Shown: positions 15,877 through 25,037, numbered from the stretch's first letter. The stretch: DNA of 41,458 nucleotides from Allorhizocola rhizosphaerae (GCF_003426775.1 NZ_QJUG01000058.1:1-41458); one strand, 5' to 3'. Translations and numbers: made by a program. The notes: generated from the sequence alone by a model not told the origin.

Positions 15877-17614
15877 CCAGCTCATCGTCCACAATGGACG
15901 GATCCAGCTTCTTGAACACCGGCGTGGGCGGTGCGATGGGCGTGCCGACCGTGATCGGCGTGGACTCCCACACGCTCGCCTCCGACACGTAATCACCGGT
16001 CAGGATCGGGTAACCGGGGCCACCGTCCAGGTCGGACACCTCGACTATCTGCGGCATCGGGGCCTTCACCCCCGTACCTCCCAAAAGATTGTGAATCTTT
16101 TGGGAAGCGTGTGGCAGGAACGGTGTCAGCAGCGTGTTGCAGTCGTTGATGGCCTGCAGCACGGTGTGCAGGATCGTGCCCAGCCGCTCCGGGTCGTCCT
16201 TGATCTTCCACGGGGCCTGGTCGGACAGGTATTTGTTGGCCGCGCCCACGACCCGCATCGCCTCGGTGATGGCCGCCTTCTGCCGGTGCGCCTCGATCAG
16301 CTCGCCGACGGTCTTGAACGCGCCCTTGACCTCCGCCAGCAACTCCTTGTCGGCGTCTGTCAGGGGCCCGACGGCCGGGACCTGTCCAAAGTTCTTGGAG
16401 GTCAGCGCGAGCGAGCGGTTGACCAGGTTGCCCCAGCCGGCCACGAGCTCGTCGTTGTTTCGCCGCAAGAACTCCGACCACGTGAAGTCGGTGTCGGTGG
16501 TCTCCGGCCCGGCCACGGCGATGTAGAAGCGCAGCGCGTCGGGTCCATAGCGCTCCAGGAAGTCACGCACATAGATGACCACCCGCCGGGACGACGAGAA
16601 CTTGCGCCCCTCCACGGTCAGGTATTCCGACGACACGACCTCGGTCGGCAGCGCGAGCGTCCCGTAATCCCCCGGGTCGGCGTTGTAGGCGAGCAGCTCG
16701 GCGGGCCAGATCTGCGAGTGGAACGTGATGTTGTCCTTGCCCATGAAGTAGTAGGAGCGCGCGGCCTCGTTCCACCAGGCGTGCCAATCATTGCCGGTCC
16801 GCCGGCCCCACTCGATCGACGCCGACAGGTAGCCGATCACCGCGTCGAACCACACATACAGCCGCTTGTTGGGGTTGTCTTCCCAGCCGGGCAGCGGCAC
16901 CGGAATGCCCCAGTCGATGTCGCGGGTCATCGCGCGCGGCCGGATGTCGTCGAGCAGGTTGAGCGAGAACTTCAGCACGTTGGGCCGCCAGCCCTCGCGG
17001 CTGCGCAGCCACTCGCCGAGCTGCTCGGCCAGGGCCGGCAGGTCGAGGAAGAAGTGCTTGGTCTCGACGAACTCCGGCGTCTCACCGTTGATCCGGGAAC
17101 GCGGATTGATCAGATCCTGCGGGTCGAGCTGGTTGCCGCAGTTGTCGCACTGGTCGCCACGCGCGCCGTTGTAGCCGCAGATCGGGCAGGTGCCCTCGAT
17201 GTAGCGGTCGGGCAGGGTCCGCCCGGTAGACGGCGAGATCGCGCCGTGCGTGGTTTTTTCGATCATGTATCCATTGCGGTGCACGACCTTGAACAGCTCC
17301 TGCGCCACGATGTAGTGGTTGCGGGTCGTGGTGCGGGTGAACAGGTCGTAGCTCAGCCCGAGCGCCGCGAGATCCTCGACGATCACGCGGTTGTAGCGGT
17401 CGGCCAGTTCGCGCGGGGTGACGCCCTCCTTCTCCGCCTCGACGAGGATCGGTGTGCCGTGCTCGTCGGTGCCGCTGACCATGAGCACGTTGTGCCCGGC
17501 CATCCGCATGTAACGGCTGAAGACGTCGGAAGGGACTCCAAAACCGGAAACATGGCCGATGTGTCGCGGGCCGTTGGCGTACGGCCAGGCGACAGCCGAG
17601 AGAACGTGACTCAT
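15860..17614 (-). CDS. metG: Methionyl-tRNA synthetase
   Basis: A 584-residue class I synthetase. Seen: the HIGH motif as [10 protein letters not shown] near residue 18, a zinc knuckle [18 protein letters not shown] (four Cys) near 130-147, the KMSKS loop in the form KFSSSR near 335, and the anticodon domain with [22 protein letters not shown] 17614 starts [15 protein letters not shown], the standard opening; 56 upstream codons are non-coding. The C-terminal tRNA-binding extension found in some bacteria is absent. A perfect 12-bp hairpin of AT-rich codons sits in the last quarter of the gene (16079-16105). On the minus strand TAGGCT just before the start could be a -10. No T-box or other leader RNA was recognised. 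Confidence 0.97.
   Translation of the reverse strand: MSHVLSAVAWPYANGPRHIGHVSGFGVPSDVFSRYMRMAGHNVLMVSGTDEHGTPILVEAEKEGVTPRELADRYNRVIVEDLAALGLSYDLFTRTTTRNHYIVAQELFKVVHRNGYMIEKTTHGAISPSTGRTLPDRYIEGTCPICGYNGARGDQCDNCGNQLDPQDLINPRSRINGETPEFVETKHFFLDLPALAEQLGEWLRSREGWRPNVLKFSLNLLDDIRPRAMTRDIDWGIPVPLPGWEDNPNKRLYVWFDAVIGYLSASIEWGRRTGNDWHAWWNEAARSYYFMGKDNITFHSQIWPAELLAYNADPGDYGTLALPTEVVSSEYLTVEGRKFSSSRRVVIYVRDFLERYGPDALRFYIAVAGPETTDTDFTWSEFLRRNNDELVAGWGNLVNRSLALTSKNFGQVPAVGPLTDADKELLAEVKGAFKTVGELIEAHRQKAAITEAMRVVGAANKYLSDQAPWKIKDDPERLGTILHTVLQAINDCNTLLTPFLPHASQKIHNLLGGTGVKAPMPQIVEVSDLDGGPGYPILTGDYVSEASVWESTPITVGTPIAPPTPVFKKLDPSIVDDELARLSS
16079..16105. repeat. Perfect 12-bp inverted repeat inside metG
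   Basis: TCCCAAAAGATT (16079-16090), GTG, then AATCTTTTGGGA (16094-16105). The two arms are exactly complementary and AT-rich within a gene of about 70 percent GC. It encodes [10 protein letters not shown] using codons (ATT, AAT, CTT, TTG, CAA) that are otherwise rare here, so the base pairing is not just a by-product of normal codon choice. In mRNA from either strand it would form a tight hairpin. Confidence 0.9.
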
Positions 17615-17840
17615 AAGCAATGAGCCTAGTAGGCGGCCGAGCGGCGGCAAGAGGAGGCGGCGCGGCCTTGAGCCAGGCGCAACTCGGAGGTAAACCAACT
17701 TCCTCCCGGTTAGGGCCGCTTTGCAAAGGCGACCGGGGCCAACCGCGCAGCGCCGAGGCGAGACCGCTGCACCCTCGAACACAGTGCTCTCGGCGCGCCC
17801 ACTGGGTTAAACCCGACTCACTAGGGTCAAATTGGTCTTT

Positions 17841-18479
17841 ATGCCGGAAAACAACCCATGGTCTCCTCCTGCCTGGCTCGGAGAGCCCTCGAACGCGCCT
17901 CAATCCGAGGAGCCTTTCACCCTCCCGGCGCAGGAGGTCCCGCGCGACCTGTGGTTCCCCGCGCGCCCGCAGGAGCGGCCGGCCCCGAAGCCGGCCAGGC
18001 GGCCGCGCTCGCTGGCCTTCGCGCTCCCGTTCATCATCCTCTTTGGACTGCTCAGCGCGTTCTTCAGCTGGGTGAGCGCGGAACCGCTCTGGCTCGCGGT
18101 CGGCCACGGCACCTCGGGCACGGCCACGGTCACCCGCTGCGTCGGCGAGGGGATGACCCGGCGCTGCCTCGGCGATTTCACCGCGCGCGAGTTCGCCGTC
18201 ACCGGGATCAGCGTGCTCGGCCTGGTCGACGCGACGCCGGGCACGACGGCACGGGCGCACATGGTCAGCGAGCGCAGCCAGCGCGCCTACGCCGGGGGTG
18301 GCGGGTTCGTGCTGCGCTGGCTGCCGGGATTGACCCTCGTGATGCTGTGCGGGCTGGCGATCGCGATGGTCACGGGGGTGCGGTGGCTGACCGACCGGCG
18401 CGAGCGATGGGCCGCGTTCGGCGTGAGCATGGCCGGCCCCTTCCTCGTCACCGTGGGATTCCTGGCCGCGTCGTTTTAG
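17841..18479 (+). CDS. Uncharacterised membrane protein with proline-rich N-terminus
   Basis: 212 residues from ATG 17841. The first 60 residues are cytosolic, proline-rich and disordered (PWSPPAWLGEPSNAPQ). Helix 1 follows (LAFALPFIILFGLLSAFF), then a loop of about 80 residues with a Cys pair (VTRCVGEGMTRRC) that could form an external disulfide, helix 2 (LPGLTLVMLCGLAIAMVTGV), a short DRRERW loop and helix 3 to the C-terminus. No named family is recognised. The 226-bp gap to metG holds the palindrome CTTTGCAAAG (17719-17728) and GGGTT-A-AACCC just before the gene. The stop overlaps the convergent DoxX gene by four bases. Confidence 0.75.
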   Translation: MPENNPWSPPAWLGEPSNAPQSEEPFTLPAQEVPRDLWFPARPQERPAPKPARRPRSLAFALPFIILFGLLSAFFSWVSAEPLWLAVGHGTSGTATVTRCVGEGMTRRCLGDFTAREFAVTGISVLGLVDATPGTTARAHMVSERSQRAYAGGGGFVLRWLPGLTLVMLCGLAIAMVTGVRWLTDRRERWAAFGVSMAGPFLVTVGFLAASF

Positions 18480-18901
18480 ATCGCGGCGATCGCGGCGGCC
18501 ACGAACAGGATCTGCTCGAGGATCCGCGGCACCAGCGGGGTGGCCGGCCGCCCGCCGAACGGGACCTTGCGCCGCGCGGCCGACACGTTGGCCGGGAACA
18601 TCGCCACCATGAGCAGTGCCAAACAGCCGGCCGCCCATGGAGCCGTGGCCGGGATCAGCAGGCCGACCGCGCCGGCTATCTCCAGCACACCCGTGATGGT
18701 GACGAGGAGATCGGGCCGGGGCAGGCTCGGCGGGACCATGGCGATCAGGTCGGCCCGCATCTTGGGCACGAAGTGGGCAGAGGCGGTCACGAGGAACATG
18801 AGTGCGAGCCCACCGCGCAGCGACTCCGCCCAGGGGAGGCCGAACAACTTCGACACGGCGAATCCGGAAACGAGGGCGATCAGTGGGGCCATGTCAGGCA
18901 T
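18476..18901 (-). CDS. DoxX-like membrane protein
   Basis: 141 residues with four hydrophobic helices: APLIALVSGFAVSKLFGL, SLRGGLALMFLVTASAHFV, VTITGVLEIAGAVGLLIPA and CLALLMVAMFPANV. The GLALMFLVTASAHFVP and TGVLEIAGAVGLLIP blocks are typical of the DoxX/DoxD family, quinone-linked small membrane proteins often tied to redox stress. Both ATG 18901 and ATG 18892 are possible. The operator-like palindrome at 18907-18921 lies 5 bp before the first, so the divergent TetR very probably controls this gene. Confidence 0.85.
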   Translation of the reverse strand: MPDMAPLIALVSGFAVSKLFGLPWAESLRGGLALMFLVTASAHFVPKMRADLIAMVPPSLPRPDLLVTITGVLEIAGAVGLLIPATAPWAAGCLALLMVAMFPANVSAARRKVPFGGRPATPLVPRILEQILFVAAAIAAI

Positions 18902-18906
18902 GCTAT

Positions 18907-18921
18907 CTTGTCAGTGCCAAG
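18907..18921. promoter_or_regulatory. Operator-like palindrome between DoxX and TetR genes
   Basis: CTTGTCA-G-TGCCAAG is a 7-bp inverted repeat with one mismatch. It resembles the TTGnCAnTGnCAA shape of TetR/AcrR operators. It sits in the 33-bp space between the divergent starts and overlaps any -10 for either gene (TATCTT at 18904-18909 on the plus strand). Operator function is inferred. Confidence 0.6.
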
Positions 18922-18934
18922 TTTGGGGTGTGAC

Positions 18935-19462
18935 GTGCGACAACAGCCATACCATCACGGGGATCTGCGGCGGGCGCTGCTCACCGAGGCGGTCACGGTG
19001 ATCGGCGAGTCGGGTCCGCATGCGGTGAGCCTGCGCGATCTCGCGCGCCGGACGGGGGTGTCACATGCCGCTCCACAACACCACTTCGGAGACAAGGCAG
19101 GGCTCCTGACCGCGATCGCCGCCGAGGGTTTCGAACTGCTCGCGCGATCCCTGGAGAGCGCGGGCGACGACCTGCTCGACGCGGGCGTGGCCTATGTGAG
19201 GTTCGCGACCTCGCATAAGGCCCACTTCGAGGTCATGTTCACCCCCGCGCTCTACCACGCCGACTCGCCGGAGGTCGCCGCCCCACGCGAGCGCGCGGGT
19301 GAGGCGCTCGCGGCGCGCGCCCCGAAGCGCCGCGAGGCCCGCCTCGCGGCATGGTCGATCGTGCACGGCTTCGCCACACTCTGGCTCTCCGGCGCCCTCA
19401 CCGACATCGGCGACGACCCCGCGGCGGCGGCACGACCGGTGATTCGGTTGCTCTTGCGCTAG
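18935..19462 (+). CDS. TetR-family regulator (TetR/AcrR, WHG-like)
   Basis: 175 residues from GTG 18935 (VRQQPYHHGDLRRALLTEAV), with GGGG about 7 bases upstream. The DNA-binding region is YHHGDLRRALLTEAVTVIGESGPHAVSLRDLARRTGVSHAAPQHHFGDKAGLLTAI, residues 6-62; the HHGDLRxALL opening is characteristic of one AcrR-like subgroup. The C-terminal domain is short. It is divergent from the DoxX gene and shares the 18907-18921 palindrome, so autorepression plus control of DoxX is the likely role. After the stop, ACCGG-TGGT-CCGGT (19465-19478) could be a weak terminator. Confidence 0.9.
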   Translation: MRQQPYHHGDLRRALLTEAVTVIGESGPHAVSLRDLARRTGVSHAAPQHHFGDKAGLLTAIAAEGFELLARSLESAGDDLLDAGVAYVRFATSHKAHFEVMFTPALYHADSPEVAAPRERAGEALAARAPKRREARLAAWSIVHGFATLWLSGALTDIGDDPAAAARPVIRLLLR

Positions 19463-19527
19463 CGACCGGTGGTCCGGTGCGCAATGAGCCGGAACACGCA
19501 GTCCATCCGGCCGCCACGGGGCCCATG

Positions 19528-20718
19528 CTAGGGAGCCGCCAAAGCCTCGGTCGGCGATAGGCGGGAGGCACGGATGGCCGGATACAGGCCGGCAATCCCT
19601 CCAATGACGACGGTCGCGCCGATGCCCCCGGCCGCCGCCCAAGCGGGGATCACCGCCGGCCAGCCCTGATACAGCGCATAACCCGTGGTCACCGCGGCAC
19701 CGAGCAGCACACCGCCCAGCCCGCCGAGCAACGAAAGCAGCAGCGATTCGGCGAGGAACTGCGTGCGCACCTGGCCCCGGGTCGCCCCCAGCGACCGGCG
19801 CAGACCGATTTCCGCACGCCGTTCGAGCACCGAGATCACCATGGTGTTGGCCACCCCGACCCCGCCGACCAGCAGCGCGACCGCACCCAGGCCCAGCAGC
19901 AGACCGGTGAACGTCTTGCCGGTCGCCTGCTTCGCCGCGAGCGCCTCGGACGGGCGCGACACGTCGACCTCGTTGGCCGCGCCCGGGTTGGCCGTGGCGG
20001 CGAGCACGTCCCGCACAGCGGTCACCTGGTCGTCGTCGCAACGGGTGTAGACGGTCGTCGCGTGGCCGTCGAAGTCAAGATGGTCCTGCGCCGCGGGCCA
20101 GCCGATGAGGGCAGCCGTGTCCAACTCCGGCGCGAGCGGGATGGGGTCGAGAATGCCGACGACGACGAACCACTCACCGCCGATCAGGATGCGCACCTCG
20201 GGCGAGGCGTGCCCGATGCCCAGCCGTTGCGCCGCAGTGGATCCGAGCACCGCAGCGGGGTACCGCTCAATGGCGGGATTGAGCCACGTTCCACTTCGGA
20301 CACTCGCGCCAATGGTTTCGGGCAACGTTATCCGAGCCGCCAATGCGGACAGTCCGTTGGTCTGCGGCGCCGGGATCCGGTCGGAGCGATAGACCTTGGC
20401 GTCCGGGATCCGCCCGACCGCCGACACCGCCGACACCGGACCGATCCGCCCGATCATCGTTTCGGCCTCCACCGGCAATCTCGCGTTGTCGCCGAAGAAC
20501 GTGCGCCCCGGCGAGGCCGTCAACAGGTTGGTGCCCAGCGCGGCCAGCTGCCGGTCGAGTTCGGCCCGCGACGATGACGAGATCCCCACGACAGCGACCA
20601 TCGCCGCGATCCCGATCGCGATGCCCAGCGCGGACAGGAACGCCCGCAACGGTCTGGTCCGCAGACCTGACCCACCGACGCGGATGACGTCCCCTAAACG
20701 CATGCGTGCGGGCTTCAC
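19528..20718 (-). CDS. MacB/FtsX-type ABC transporter permease
   Basis: 396 residues. An N-terminal helix ([20 protein letters not shown]) is followed by an extracytoplasmic MacB-like domain of about 220 residues, then three C-terminal helices ([21 protein letters not shown], the [17 protein letters not shown] stretch and [18 protein letters not shown]). The [18 protein letters not shown] coupling motif and the final [13 protein letters not shown] are hallmarks of MacB_PCD/FtsX permeases. It is the last gene of the four-gene operon, its ATG overlapping the ATPase stop (ATGA). With that ATPase it should power mechanotransmission or export of a peptide, lipid or drug across the envelope. Confidence 0.93.
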   Translation of the reverse strand: MKPARMRLGDVIRVGGSGLRTRPLRAFLSALGIAIGIAAMVAVVGISSSSRAELDRQLAALGTNLLTASPGRTFFGDNARLPVEAETMIGRIGPVSAVSAVGRIPDAKVYRSDRIPAPQTNGLSALAARITLPETIGASVRSGTWLNPAIERYPAAVLGSTAAQRLGIGHASPEVRILIGGEWFVVVGILDPIPLAPELDTAALIGWPAAQDHLDFDGHATTVYTRCDDDQVTAVRDVLAATANPGAANEVDVSRPSEALAAKQATGKTFTGLLLGLGAVALLVGGVGVANTMVISVLERRAEIGLRRSLGATRGQVRTQFLAESLLLSLLGGLGGVLLGAAVTTGYALYQGWPAVIPAWAAAGGIGATVVIGGIAGLYPAIRASRLSPTEALAAP

Positions 20719-21368
20719 TGCACCACCCGCCCATCGAGCATGTGGACCCGCCGCGGCAGCGAAGAGGCGATCTGCTGGTCATGCGTGATGACGATGACCG
20801 TCGTTCCGGCGTCGTTGAGCTCACGCAACAACAGCATCACGCCCTCACCCGAGGCGGAGTCGAGATTGCCGGTCGGTTCGTCGGCCAGCAGCAGTGGCGG
20901 GCGCCCGATCACCGCGCGGGCGATGGCCACGCGCTGCCGTTCGCCTCCCGACAACTCGTGCGGTTCGTGATCCCAGCGATGGCCCAGCCCCACCCGCTCC
21001 AGCGCCTCCATCGCCCGCCTGCGCCGCTGTTTCAAAGGAGTGCCCGAGTAGAGCAACCCATCGGCGACGTTGTCCACGACCGGCACCCGTGGCGCGAGGT
21101 GAAACTGTTGGAACACAAAGCCGATCCGGGTCGCGCGCAGCGCGGACAGCTGCCGGTCGGACAACCGCGCGACGTCATGCCCGTCGATGAGCACCCGGCC
21201 GTCGGTCGGGCGGTCGAGCGTGCCCAGCACGTGCAGCATCGTCGACTTGCCCGACCCCGAAGGACCCACGATCGCGGCCAGCTCGCCCGTGCCGATCTTC
21301 AGGCTGACCCCGGCGAGCGCGGTGACGCCGCCCGGGTACACCTTGGTCACGTCCGATACCTCGATCAT
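20715..21368 (-). CDS. MacB/LolD-type ABC transporter ATPase
   Basis: 217 residues. Walker [10 protein letters not shown] near 35-43, Q-loop [11 protein letters not shown], signature [14 protein letters not shown], Walker [14 protein letters not shown] and switch VITHD are all intact. The [11 protein letters not shown] wording marks the MacB/LolD/FtsE subgroup, which fits the FtsX-type permease it overlaps by four bases (ATGA). Its own ATG overlaps the adaptor stop in the same way, so stoichiometric translation of the complex is expected. Confidence 0.96.
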   Translation of the reverse strand: MIEVSDVTKVYPGGVTALAGVSLKIGTGELAAIVGPSGSGKSTMLHVLGTLDRPTDGRVLIDGHDVARLSDRQLSALRATRIGFVFQQFHLAPRVPVVDNVADGLLYSGTPLKQRRRRAMEALERVGLGHRWDHEPHELSGGERQRVAIARAVIGRPPLLLADEPTGNLDSASGEGVMLLLRELNDAGTTVIVITHDQQIASSLPRRVHMLDGRVVQ

Positions 21369-22414
21369 TTTGGCATCCCGACGGTCATGCCTTCGGCCAC
21401 ATCCGGGCCCGAGACCTCGACGTGCCCGCCCGCGAACAGGCCGGTCTCCACGCGCACATAGCGGCTCGCCGCGCCGTCGACGACCTCCACGCCATATCCG
21501 CCTTCGGCGAGCGCCACAAGCGCCGCGACCGGCACGGCCAGGACGCCCCGGCGTTCATTCACCGTGAACTCGATGTCGACCGCGGCGGCGTCGAAGCCCT
21601 CGGCCGCTTTAGGATCGGCCAGCGAGATGATGGCCTCCAGCCGCGTCTGCGACTGCTGCCCCTGACCGGACGGCGCCTCAATCACGCTGTAGACCTTCTC
21701 CACCTTGCCCGAAACGCTTGCGCCGCTTGGCATTTCAATTTTCACGTGGGTACCCGGCACAGCCATGCGCTGATCGGCCACGTCCAGCCGCGCGGTGACC
21801 AGGCGGGTGATGCCCGTGTGCGTCAGCAGCGCCTGCCCCGCCTGGGCCGGCTGGCCCAACTCCAAGCGCAGCGTCTCCACCCGGATCGCCTCCGACACGA
21901 ACACGACCCGGCCCAGCTCCACCCGGCCCGTCTCCGGCAGTCCCAGGTCCTCCTGCCACTCGCGCACCGCATCGGCCGTGCCCGACGTGAACTCCTCGTC
22001 CACGCTGAACCCCGTGTAGCCCAATGCCCGCAGGGCCGTTTCGAGCTGCCTGACGTCCGCGCCCTCGGTGCCCGTCCCGAGCGGTCGATAGGCTGGCTCC
22101 GCGCCATAGAGCAGCACCACCGGGTGGCTGTCCACCTCGTACAGCACCTGCCCCTGCTGGATCACCGACCCCGCGACGGGCAGGCTGGTGACGGTCCCCG
22201 GAATCCGGTTGATCAGCGAGCTGGCGGGGCCGTGGCCCAGGTCCCCGGTCACCTCCTCGGTCGCGCGCAGATCCTGCCTCGTGACCTTCGCCGTGTTCGG
22301 CGGGAGCTGCTTTTCCCATGATGCGGCACCGGCCGTGGGCCGATTGGCGACTACAAATCCAGCGGCCCCGGCCACGAGCACCGCCAGCGCGAGCGGGACG
22401 ATCCAGCGCCTCAC
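21365..22414 (-). CDS. Membrane-fusion/adaptor protein with peptidoglycan-binding domain
   Basis: 349 residues from GTG 22414, overlapping the lipoprotein stop (GTGA). A single N-terminal helix ([19 protein letters not shown]) anchors it outside the membrane. A beta-barrel/lipoyl-like half ([27 protein letters not shown]) is interrupted by a PG_binding_1 domain ([20 protein letters not shown] to [13 protein letters not shown], about 125-175). HlyD/MacA-like C-terminal domains follow (VEFTVNERR-type block, then [27 protein letters not shown]). It likely links the MacB-type transporter to the cell wall in this Gram-positive envelope. The longer open frame upstream belongs to the lipoprotein gene region in another frame. 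Confidence 0.9.
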   Translation of the reverse strand: MRRWIVPLALAVLVAGAAGFVVANRPTAGAASWEKQLPPNTAKVTRQDLRATEEVTGDLGHGPASSLINRIPGTVTSLPVAGSVIQQGQVLYEVDSHPVVLLYGAEPAYRPLGTGTEGADVRQLETALRALGYTGFSVDEEFTSGTADAVREWQEDLGLPETGRVELGRVVFVSEAIRVETLRLELGQPAQAGQALLTHTGITRLVTARLDVADQRMAVPGTHVKIEMPSGASVSGKVEKVYSVIEAPSGQGQQSQTRLEAIISLADPKAAEGFDAAAVDIEFTVNERRGVLAVPVAALVALAEGGYGVEVVDGAASRYVRVETGLFAGGHVEVSGPDVAEGMTVGMPK

Positions 22415-22911
22415 CGCGTGCCCGCCTGCAGCAGCGACTGGCACTTCTCGCGCGCCGCGGGGAAGTCCGGATCCGACGCGAGGGACGGGTCGATGCGGAT
22501 CGCACCGTCCTGCGGGTCGGGGAAGCTCGCCACCCCGTTGTCGCGCATGCACTGGGCGAACTTGCGCTGCGCCTCCTGCTGCTGCGGGTTGCCGCCCTGG
22601 CCGCCCTCGCCGAACGGCTGGAACTCCTTGCACGCCTGCATCGCCGCCTGCACCTTGGCCTGGTCCGTACCGGGGCCGAAGCGCATCTGCACCCGCCCGG
22701 TGGCCGGATCGGGGTCAGGCACCTCCACGCCCTTCTCGCGCATGCACTGCACCCACTTGAGCGCCTTCTCCTGCTGGCTGAGCGCACTGCTCGCAACCGG
22801 GTGCGGGGACGTGCTCCCGCCAACCGAGGCGACCCCGTTGTTGTTGCCTTGCTCACCACCGCAGCCTGTGACCGCGAACAGCAGCGCGATCGTTATGACC
22901 TTCCGTTTCAT
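22411..22911 (-). CDS. Secreted lipoprotein with two CMRxxGV repeats
   Basis: 166 residues. A lipoprotein signal peptide ends LLFAVTGC, with Cys17 as the lipidation site. After a Ser/Gly-rich linker there are two related units: WVQCMREKGVEVPDPDP with a later Cys (QACKEF), and FAQCMRDNGVASFPDPQDG with a later Cys (EKCQSL). They look like an internal duplication, each with a possible disulfide. It is the first gene of the exporter operon and stops inside the adaptor start codon. It may be a substrate-binding or accessory factor of the pump; that role is inferred from position only. Confidence 0.85.
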   Translation of the reverse strand: MKRKVITIALLFAVTGCGGEQGNNNGVASVGGSTSPHPVASSALSQQEKALKWVQCMREKGVEVPDPDPATGRVQMRFGPGTDQAKVQAAMQACKEFQPFGEGGQGGNPQQQEAQRKFAQCMRDNGVASFPDPQDGAIRIDPSLASDPDFPAAREKCQSLLQAGTR

Positions 22912-22942
22912 GGCTGGCAGTCTTGGTGGGGCCCGGTTTCCC

Positions 22943-22968
22943 CGGCGTTATCGCACCCGTTAACGCCG
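22943..22968. promoter_or_regulatory. Inverted repeat between exporter operon and two-component genes
   Basis: CGGCGTTA (22943-22950), 10 bp, TAACGCCG (22961-22968): perfect 8-bp arms in the 88-bp divergent promoter region. It also contains CGTTA twice in direct order (22946 and 22958). It is a candidate site for the adjacent OmpR-type regulator to control both operons. Binding is not shown. Confidence 0.55.
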
Positions 22969-22999
22969 AAGAAACAAGCCCGGGCAGGAAGGTGTACCC

Positions 23000-23656
23000 A
23001 TGCGGGTTCTAGTGGTCGAAGACGAGCGCGTGCTCGCCGAGGCGATCGCCGAATGGCTGCGCGACGACGCTCACGCGGTCGACATCGCGCTCGACGGCGA
23101 CGCCGCGCTGCAACGCCTCGGCGTCAACGACTACGACGTGGTAGTGCTCGACCGGGACCTGCCCCGGGTGCACGGCGACGACGTGTGCCGGGCGCTGGTC
23201 GAGGCGCAGTCGCCCGCGCGGGTGCTCATGCTCACCGCCGCCGCCGAGATCGGTGATCGGGTGGCCGGGCTGCACCTGGGCGCCGACGATTACATGCCCA
23301 AGCCCTTCGCGTTCCCGGAGCTGGCCGCCCGCGTGCTCGCGCTGGGCCGCCGATCCCGCCCGGCGGTCCCGCCCGTGCTGCGCCGTGCCGGGATCGTGCT
23401 CGATCCGGGGCGGCGTCAGGTCGCGCGCGATGGCCGATACCTCCCACTGTCCAAAAAGGAGTTCGGGGTGCTGGCGGAGCTGATGCGCGCCGACGGCGCG
23501 GTCGTCTCGGCCGAGCAGTTGCTGGAGAAGGTGTGGGACGAGCACACCGACCCGTTCACCTCGGTGGTCCGCATCACCGTGCTCAAGCTGCGGCGCAAGC
23601 TCGGTGATCCGCCGGTCGTGGAAACCGTTGCGGGCGTTGGATACCGGATCCCATGA
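23000..23656 (+). CDS. OmpR-family response regulator
   Basis: 218 residues. The receiver domain (1-115) has the acidic pocket EDE at 7-9, phospho-acceptor Asp51 in VVLDRDLPRV, the switch Thr in MLTAAAE and Lys in YMPKPF. The winged-helix output domain (about 125-218) ends RITVLKLRRKLGDPPVVETVAGVGYRIP. AGGAAGG lies about 8 bases before ATG 23000. It overlaps the kinase gene by four bases (ATGA) and is divergent from the MacB-type export operon, which is its likely target. Confidence 0.96.
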   Translation: MRVLVVEDERVLAEAIAEWLRDDAHAVDIALDGDAALQRLGVNDYDVVVLDRDLPRVHGDDVCRALVEAQSPARVLMLTAAAEIGDRVAGLHLGADDYMPKPFAFPELAARVLALGRRSRPAVPPVLRRAGIVLDPGRRQVARDGRYLPLSKKEFGVLAELMRADGAVVSAEQLLEKVWDEHTDPFTSVVRITVLKLRRKLGDPPVVETVAGVGYRIP

Positions 23657-24822
23657 GGCGCCCACGCCCGACGCTGCGGCTGCGTCTGACGCTCGTCTAC
23701 GGCGGGCTGTTCTTCGCCGCATGGATCGTCCTGTTAGGAGTGACCTACGTCCTGGTCGACTCGAAACTGCCGCGCGGTGTCAAGATCCTCACCACGACGG
23801 GCGAGCAGTCGCGGCCCGTGCTCAGGACGGCCGACGGCGAGGTGCTCAATGCGACCGAGGCCGTGCGCTACTTCAGCGACGAGCAGGCCCAGCTGCGTGA
23901 GGAGTCGCTGTCCCTGCTGCTGACCCAGGGCGGGATCGCCATGCTGGTCATCGGCAGCGTGTCCATCGCGTTCGGCTGGCTCGTGGCAGGCCGGGTGCTC
24001 GGGCCGCTGCACCGGGTCACCGACACCGCCCGGCGCATCGCCAATGCGCAGATCGCCGACCGCAGCCTGCACGAGCGGATCGCCCTGGACGGGCCCGACG
24101 ACGAGGTCAAGGAGCTGGCGGACGCGTTCGACAGCATGGTGCACCGGCTGGACCAGTCGTTCGATGGCCAGCGCCGGTTCGTGGCCAACGCCTCGCACGA
24201 GTTGCGCACGCCGCTGACCCTCAACCGGGCACTCGTCGAGCTCGCCATGCATCGCAAATCGGCCTCGGCGGACGTCAAGCAGCTGGGCGAGTCGCTGCTG
24301 GAAATCAACACCCGGCACGAGCGGCTGATCAACGGGCTGCTGCTGCTCGCACGCACCGAAAACGAGATCGTCGAGCGGGTGCCGGTGGACCTCGCCGACG
24401 TGGTGACACACGTTGTGGCGCAAGCGGATCGGGCCGGGATCACGGTGCGGGAGGAGCTCGCGGCCGCGCCGACCGCGGGCGACCCGGTGTTGCTGGAACG
24501 GTTGGTACAAAATCTTATCGACAACGCTATCCGGCACAACACGCCTTCCAACGGCTATGTCCGGGTGATGACGCGGGTTCGCGGCGGCTCGGCCGAGCTC
24601 GAAGTGCGCAACAGCGGGCCGGTCATCGCGCCATACGACATCCCCACGCTGTTCGAGCCGTTCCGGCGGCTCGACACCGACCGGCTCGTCACGACGGGCG
24701 GCGCCGGGTTGGGCCTGTCCATCGTGCGCTCGGTGGCGCGTGCCCACGGCGGCGCGGTCACCGCCACCCCACGCGAGGGCGGCGGCCTCGTGGTGGCCGT
24801 GACTCTGCCACTGACCGGGTGA
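23653..24822 (+). CDS. Sensor histidine kinase
   Basis: 389 residues. Helix 1 at about 12-34 (LTLVYGGLFFAAWIVLLGVTYVLV), an extracellular loop of about 60 residues, helix 2 near 92-112 (GGIAMLVIGSVSIAFGWLVAG), then HAMP. The phospho-acceptor is His182 in VANASHELRTPL; the N box is QNLIDNAIRHN and the G boxes end GGAGLGLSIVRS. The sensor loop is short, as in kinases that sense envelope stress or antimicrobial peptides, often alongside ABC pumps. The stretch coding for LVQNLIDNAI uses unusually AT-rich codons. Confidence 0.95.
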   Translation: MRRPRPTLRLRLTLVYGGLFFAAWIVLLGVTYVLVDSKLPRGVKILTTTGEQSRPVLRTADGEVLNATEAVRYFSDEQAQLREESLSLLLTQGGIAMLVIGSVSIAFGWLVAGRVLGPLHRVTDTARRIANAQIADRSLHERIALDGPDDEVKELADAFDSMVHRLDQSFDGQRRFVANASHELRTPLTLNRALVELAMHRKSASADVKQLGESLLEINTRHERLINGLLLLARTENEIVERVPVDLADVVTHVVAQADRAGITVREELAAAPTAGDPVLLERLVQNLIDNAIRHNTPSNGYVRVMTRVRGGSAELEVRNSGPVIAPYDIPTLFEPFRRLDTDRLVTTGGAGLGLSIVRSVARAHGGAVTATPREGGGLVVAVTLPLTG

Positions 24823-25037
24823 CAGCATCGGTCCGCGGCAACCAGGACGACCGCGCAGAAGCTCCAGATCAACCCGCGATGGCCGCGTGGTGCTCCGACG
24901 CCGGGCGGCAGCACCTGCTTGAGCCGTTGCCGCCGGGCGCGCCCCCTTGTCCGATCCTCGCCGAGCGCGGCCCTGCGCGCGGTCACACGGGTCGCGCTCG
25001 ACGAGGTCTGGTCGGCGTTGCGCTGCCGGCCGGAGGC

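Noticed and set aside
17615-17840. Possible T-box or other regulatory leader before metG
   Set aside because: There is a palindrome (CTTTGCAAAG) and some pairing potential, but no T-box sequence, specifier loop or terminator/antiterminator pair could be identified.
23734-25037. Very long minus-strand frame (about 1015 codons) across the kinase and GH30 genes
   Set aside because: It is out of frame with GH30 and antisense to the kinase, with a composition typical of GC-rich shadow frames.
24823-25037. Short frame starting with GTG at the kinase stop (GTGA overlap)
   Set aside because: The predicted peptide is low-complexity, lacks a ribosome site or family motif and is antisense-like; kept as non-coding.
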